From Myxococcales bacterium (GTDB lineage: Bacteria > Myxococcota_A > Polyangia > Nannocystales > Nannocystaceae), in the NCBI GenBank assembly GCA_020633335.1, contig JACKDU010000001.1:992001-1056000 (forward strand): a stretch of DNA of 64,000 nucleotides. The letters run 5' to 3'. Both the position numbers and the translations under genes were made by a program. Below, in pieces: positions 62,240 to 64,000 of the stretch. The notes under the pieces are model-generated. The model was not told the DNA's origin. It ran no database searches and worked only from the letters and a program-made list of their open reading frames with translations. The first letter of the stretch is position 1, and the number at the start of each line of letters is the position of its first letter.

Positions 62240-63080
62240 ATGAGCGCCGGAAGGGGGAGCGGTGGACGTCGCAGCCCGGGTGGGCGCTCTGGTACGCGGC
62301 GACCTCGGCCTCGGGGACCGTCGCCGGCACCGCGAGCGCCTCGAGGGGGAGCTCCCAGAGGCCGTCGAGGGCCGCCAGGCGGGTGCCCGCGAGGTCGAGG
62401 CGGCGGAGGTGACGGAGGCGCGCGAGCGGGGCCGCGGAGGTCAGCGGCGCCTCGTCGCTGTCGCACCAGCGGAGGATGCGGAGGCGGGCGCAGCGGCCGA
62501 GGCCTTCGTGTTCGAAGACGGCGGGCGCGAGGCGGCCGCCGATGTCGAGCTCCTCGAGGCCCCGCAGGGCCGCGAACGAGAGGCGCTCGGGCGCCGCGAC
62601 CAGGCCGCCCGAGACCGCGCAGTGGTGGATCGTCAGCGAGCGGAGGCCGCGGAGCCCGGCGATCGGCGCGAGCGAGCGCGCCCGCAGGTCGCTGAGCGCG
62701 AGCCGACGCAGGCCCTTGAGGGCGGCGAGGGGCGCGAGATCGAGGAAGTCCTGGATCGCGTCGCCGTAGGCCCGCAGGGTGATCGCCGCGAGCGCAGGGA
62801 GGTCGGCGAGCGCGTCGACGTCGGCCTGGCGGAGGTAGGTCCGCGTGAGCTCGACCTCGTGGAGCGCCGGCAGGCGTGCGAGGGGCGCGAGCGAGACCTC
62901 GCTCGCCGGGCGGGCGAAGCCGCCGAGCTTCGCCGCGCGGAGGCGGAGCGCCCGCGCGGCGAGGAGGGGCTCGTGGGTCGGGTCGCGGGCCGCCTCGCCG
63001 AGCTCCGGGGCGAGGAGCGCGTGGTAGGCCGCGTCGGCGCGGGTCCACGCGGAGGGCTCGCCCTGCGCTGCCTCGCTCAT
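62238..63080 (-). CDS. Leucine-rich-repeat-like protein
   Basis: The product is 280 aa, no signal peptide. The middle contains repeated Leu/Ala-rich units such as LAPLAALKGLRRLALSDLRA and LAPIAGLRGLRSLTIHHCAV, with RHLRRLDLAGTRLAALDGL towards the end, as in LRR proteins. N-terminal ~70 residues are helical and may be a TIGR02996-type companion. Many myxobacterial LRR proteins of this kind exist without known role. Confidence 0.72.
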   Translation of the reverse strand: MSEAAQGEPSAWTRADAAYHALLAPELGEAARDPTHEPLLAARALRLRAAKLGGFARPASEVSLAPLARLPALHEVELTRTYLRQADVDALADLPALAAITLRAYGDAIQDFLDLAPLAALKGLRRLALSDLRARSLAPIAGLRGLRSLTIHHCAVSGGLVAAPERLSFAALRGLEELDIGGRLAPAVFEHEGLGRCARLRILRWCDSDEAPLTSAAPLARLRHLRRLDLAGTRLAALDGLWELPLEALAVPATVPEAEVAAYQSAHPGCDVHRSPFRRS

Positions 63081-63110
63081 CGGCGCTCGACGTGCTGCTC
63101 GGGCGCCCGG

Positions 63111-63341
63111 CTAGCTCTCGCCCTCGCCGACCGGCTCGGGGTTCTGGGTCGAGAAGCGGCGGAGCGCGTGGTCGTAGGTGATCGGCGACTCGTTGCGCAG
63201 GAGGTCGACGAGGTAGCTCGCCTCCTCGATCGAGAGGTCGCCGACCGAGTCGGCGCCGCCGCCCTCGTAGTACATGATGATCGTCGACTTCGCGCCGATG
63301 TTGTGGAAGACGGCGTAGTTGGAGACGCGCTTGCGGGCCAT
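63111..63341 (-). CDS. Small conserved protein
   Basis: The product is 76 aa. ATG 63341 has GGAGGAAATCC upstream (strong SD). Sequence MARKRVSNYAVFHNIGAKST with IMYYEGGGADSVGDL and a Leu-rich helix (EEASYLVDLLRNES). No signal peptide. The family is not recognised; small size with a strong SD suggests a real gene. Confidence 0.65.
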   Translation of the reverse strand: MARKRVSNYAVFHNIGAKSTIIMYYEGGGADSVGDLSIEEASYLVDLLRNESPITYDHALRRFSTQNPEPVGEGES

Positions 63342-63408
63342 GGATTTCCTCCGGAGGGCGAGCATAGGGGGCGCGCTCGCCGGGCTCAAGTCGGGCCGCG
63401 TGGTGATC

Positions 63409-63444
63409 GCGATCGCAAGCGCGATCGCACGCGCGATCGCAGGC
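63409..63444. repeat. Three 12-bp tandem repeats containing GCGATCGC
   Basis: Units start at 63409, 63421 and 63433; each begins with the palindromic octamer GCGATCGC and ends AAGC, ACGC or AGGC. The stretch lies between two short genes and probably expanded by slippage. It may be a target for methylation or DNA-binding protein, but nothing further can be said. Confidence 0.7.
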
Positions 63445-63455
63445 GAGGGTCGGCG

Positions 63456-63821
63456 CTAGCCCTCGTCGCGGTGGACGGTCGCCGGCGAGAACGCGGGCAG
63501 ACACACCGCGATGTACTCGGCCCCCTCGTCGCCGGGGGTCGAGTAGCGGACCCACTCGCCGGCGCGGGTGATCACGGCCTGGCCGGCGCGGACCTCGAGG
63601 TGGCCGCCCTCGTGCTCGACCCGGAGGAGGCCGCGGAGGACGACGGTGAACTCGTCAAATTCCGGGCGCTGACCGGGCTCGAGCCAGCCCCCCGGCGAGC
63701 GCATGTGGGCGACGCTGAGGGCCGCGTCGCCGCTGCGGACGCGACCGACGTACTCGTCGATGATCTTGGGCTTGTTGCCCGCGGCCTCGATCCGCTGGGG
63801 GTGGTCGATGAGCGTCGGCAC
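63456..63821 (-). CDS. Cupin-fold protein
   Basis: The product is 121 aa, GTG start at 63821 (PTLIDHPQRIEAAGNKPKII). Typical cupin elements: GGWLEPGQRPEFDEFTVVLR, GLLRVEHEGGHLEVRAGQAV, ITRAGEWVRYSTPGDEGAEY. The first motif lacks the usual two His, so metal binding is uncertain. Small cupins often sense or convert sugars or other small molecules. Confidence 0.8.
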   Translation of the reverse strand: MPTLIDHPQRIEAAGNKPKIIDEYVGRVRSGDAALSVAHMRSPGGWLEPGQRPEFDEFTVVLRGLLRVEHEGGHLEVRAGQAVITRAGEWVRYSTPGDEGAEYIAVCLPAFSPATVHRDEG

Positions 63822-63951
63822 GCGCCGAGGATAGCGGATGAGTGGGGGGCCGTGGGCCCCGAGGCGCGCACGCGGACCCCCCCTGCGGGGCTCTCCTTGA
63901 CCGAGGGGGGGGGTGCTGGGCGAGACTTTGAGCCCCCGCGCCTCCGCCCTC

Positions 63952-64000
63952 ATGAACGAGACGCTCCTCCTCGTCGTGCTGGTCGCCTTCTCCTTTGCGA
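63952..64000 (+). CDS. 5' end of a gene for a membrane or secreted protein
   Basis: ATG at 63952 begins MNETLLLVVLVAFSFA and runs off the right window edge. The N-terminus is strongly hydrophobic, suggesting a signal peptide or membrane helix. Nothing else can be read. Confidence 0.45.
   Translation, partial: MNETLLLVVLVAFSFA

Noticed and set aside
1..64000. tRNA or rRNA genes
   Set aside because: No cloverleaf-like segments or conserved rRNA words were noticed by reading; a proper covariance search was not possible.

Overview
The window is about 70% GC and looks like a chromosomal segment from a myxobacterium, most likely of the Nannocystis/Plesiocystis/Enhygromyxa group. This is inferred from the many lipoproteins with Ser/Thr/Ala-rich linkers, two proteins built of Cys-rich CGDG..EECDDGN repeats, a MYXO-CTERM-like tail, a large kinase-TPR protein, and DUF2079, DUF2236 and multihaem cytochrome genes. 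No rRNA, tRNA, CRISPR array or intact transposon was seen.

Layout. 1-6.4 kb is a scrambled accessory block. It holds a 5'-nucleotidase fragment cut off next to the stop codon of a small lipoprotein gene, a second lipoprotein of that family fused to a secreted protein through an RHS relic, and three tandem Cys-rich lipoprotein paralogues plus the 5' remnant of a fourth. 6.4-26.2 kb is mostly orderly single genes: lipoproteins, an octahaem cytochrome, a Cys-repeat protein, a TetR regulator divergent from a Baeyer-Villiger-type monooxygenase across a perfect 24-bp palindrome, an MpaB-type (DUF2236) protein, a Tat lipoprotein and a TPR protein with a lower-GC tail.

26.2-32.1 kb is the most unusual region: a graveyard of RHS core fragments alternating with lipoprotein or sulfatase-modifying-factor-like cargo genes. 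Some cargo genes are intact, some frameshifted, one is internally deleted. The block is bounded by a truncated DUF6431 (IS-associated) gene and by the 3' end of a protein kinase gene. The fragments break at recurring points, and the same cargo family recurs at 0.5-1.9 kb, so the two blocks are probably related.

32.1-64 kb holds the kinase-TPR gene, a three-gene envelope operon of unrecognised function (36.2-42.1 kb), a pentahaem lipoprotein cytochrome, a two-component pair (receiver-DUF3369-nucleotide cyclase plus histidine kinase), a DUF2079 membrane protein, a second Cys-repeat lipoprotein, a P450, an ECF41/SigJ-like sigma factor overlapping an Sdh-cytochrome-b-like gene, a GH5-like lipoprotein, an HExxH lipoprotein, an amidase, a lipoprotein with an S74 (endosialidase-type) chaperone domain, a spermidine synthase homologue, an LRR-like protein and a cupin.

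Throughout the GC-rich parts, very long open frames on the opposite strand are codon-bias shadows and are omitted.
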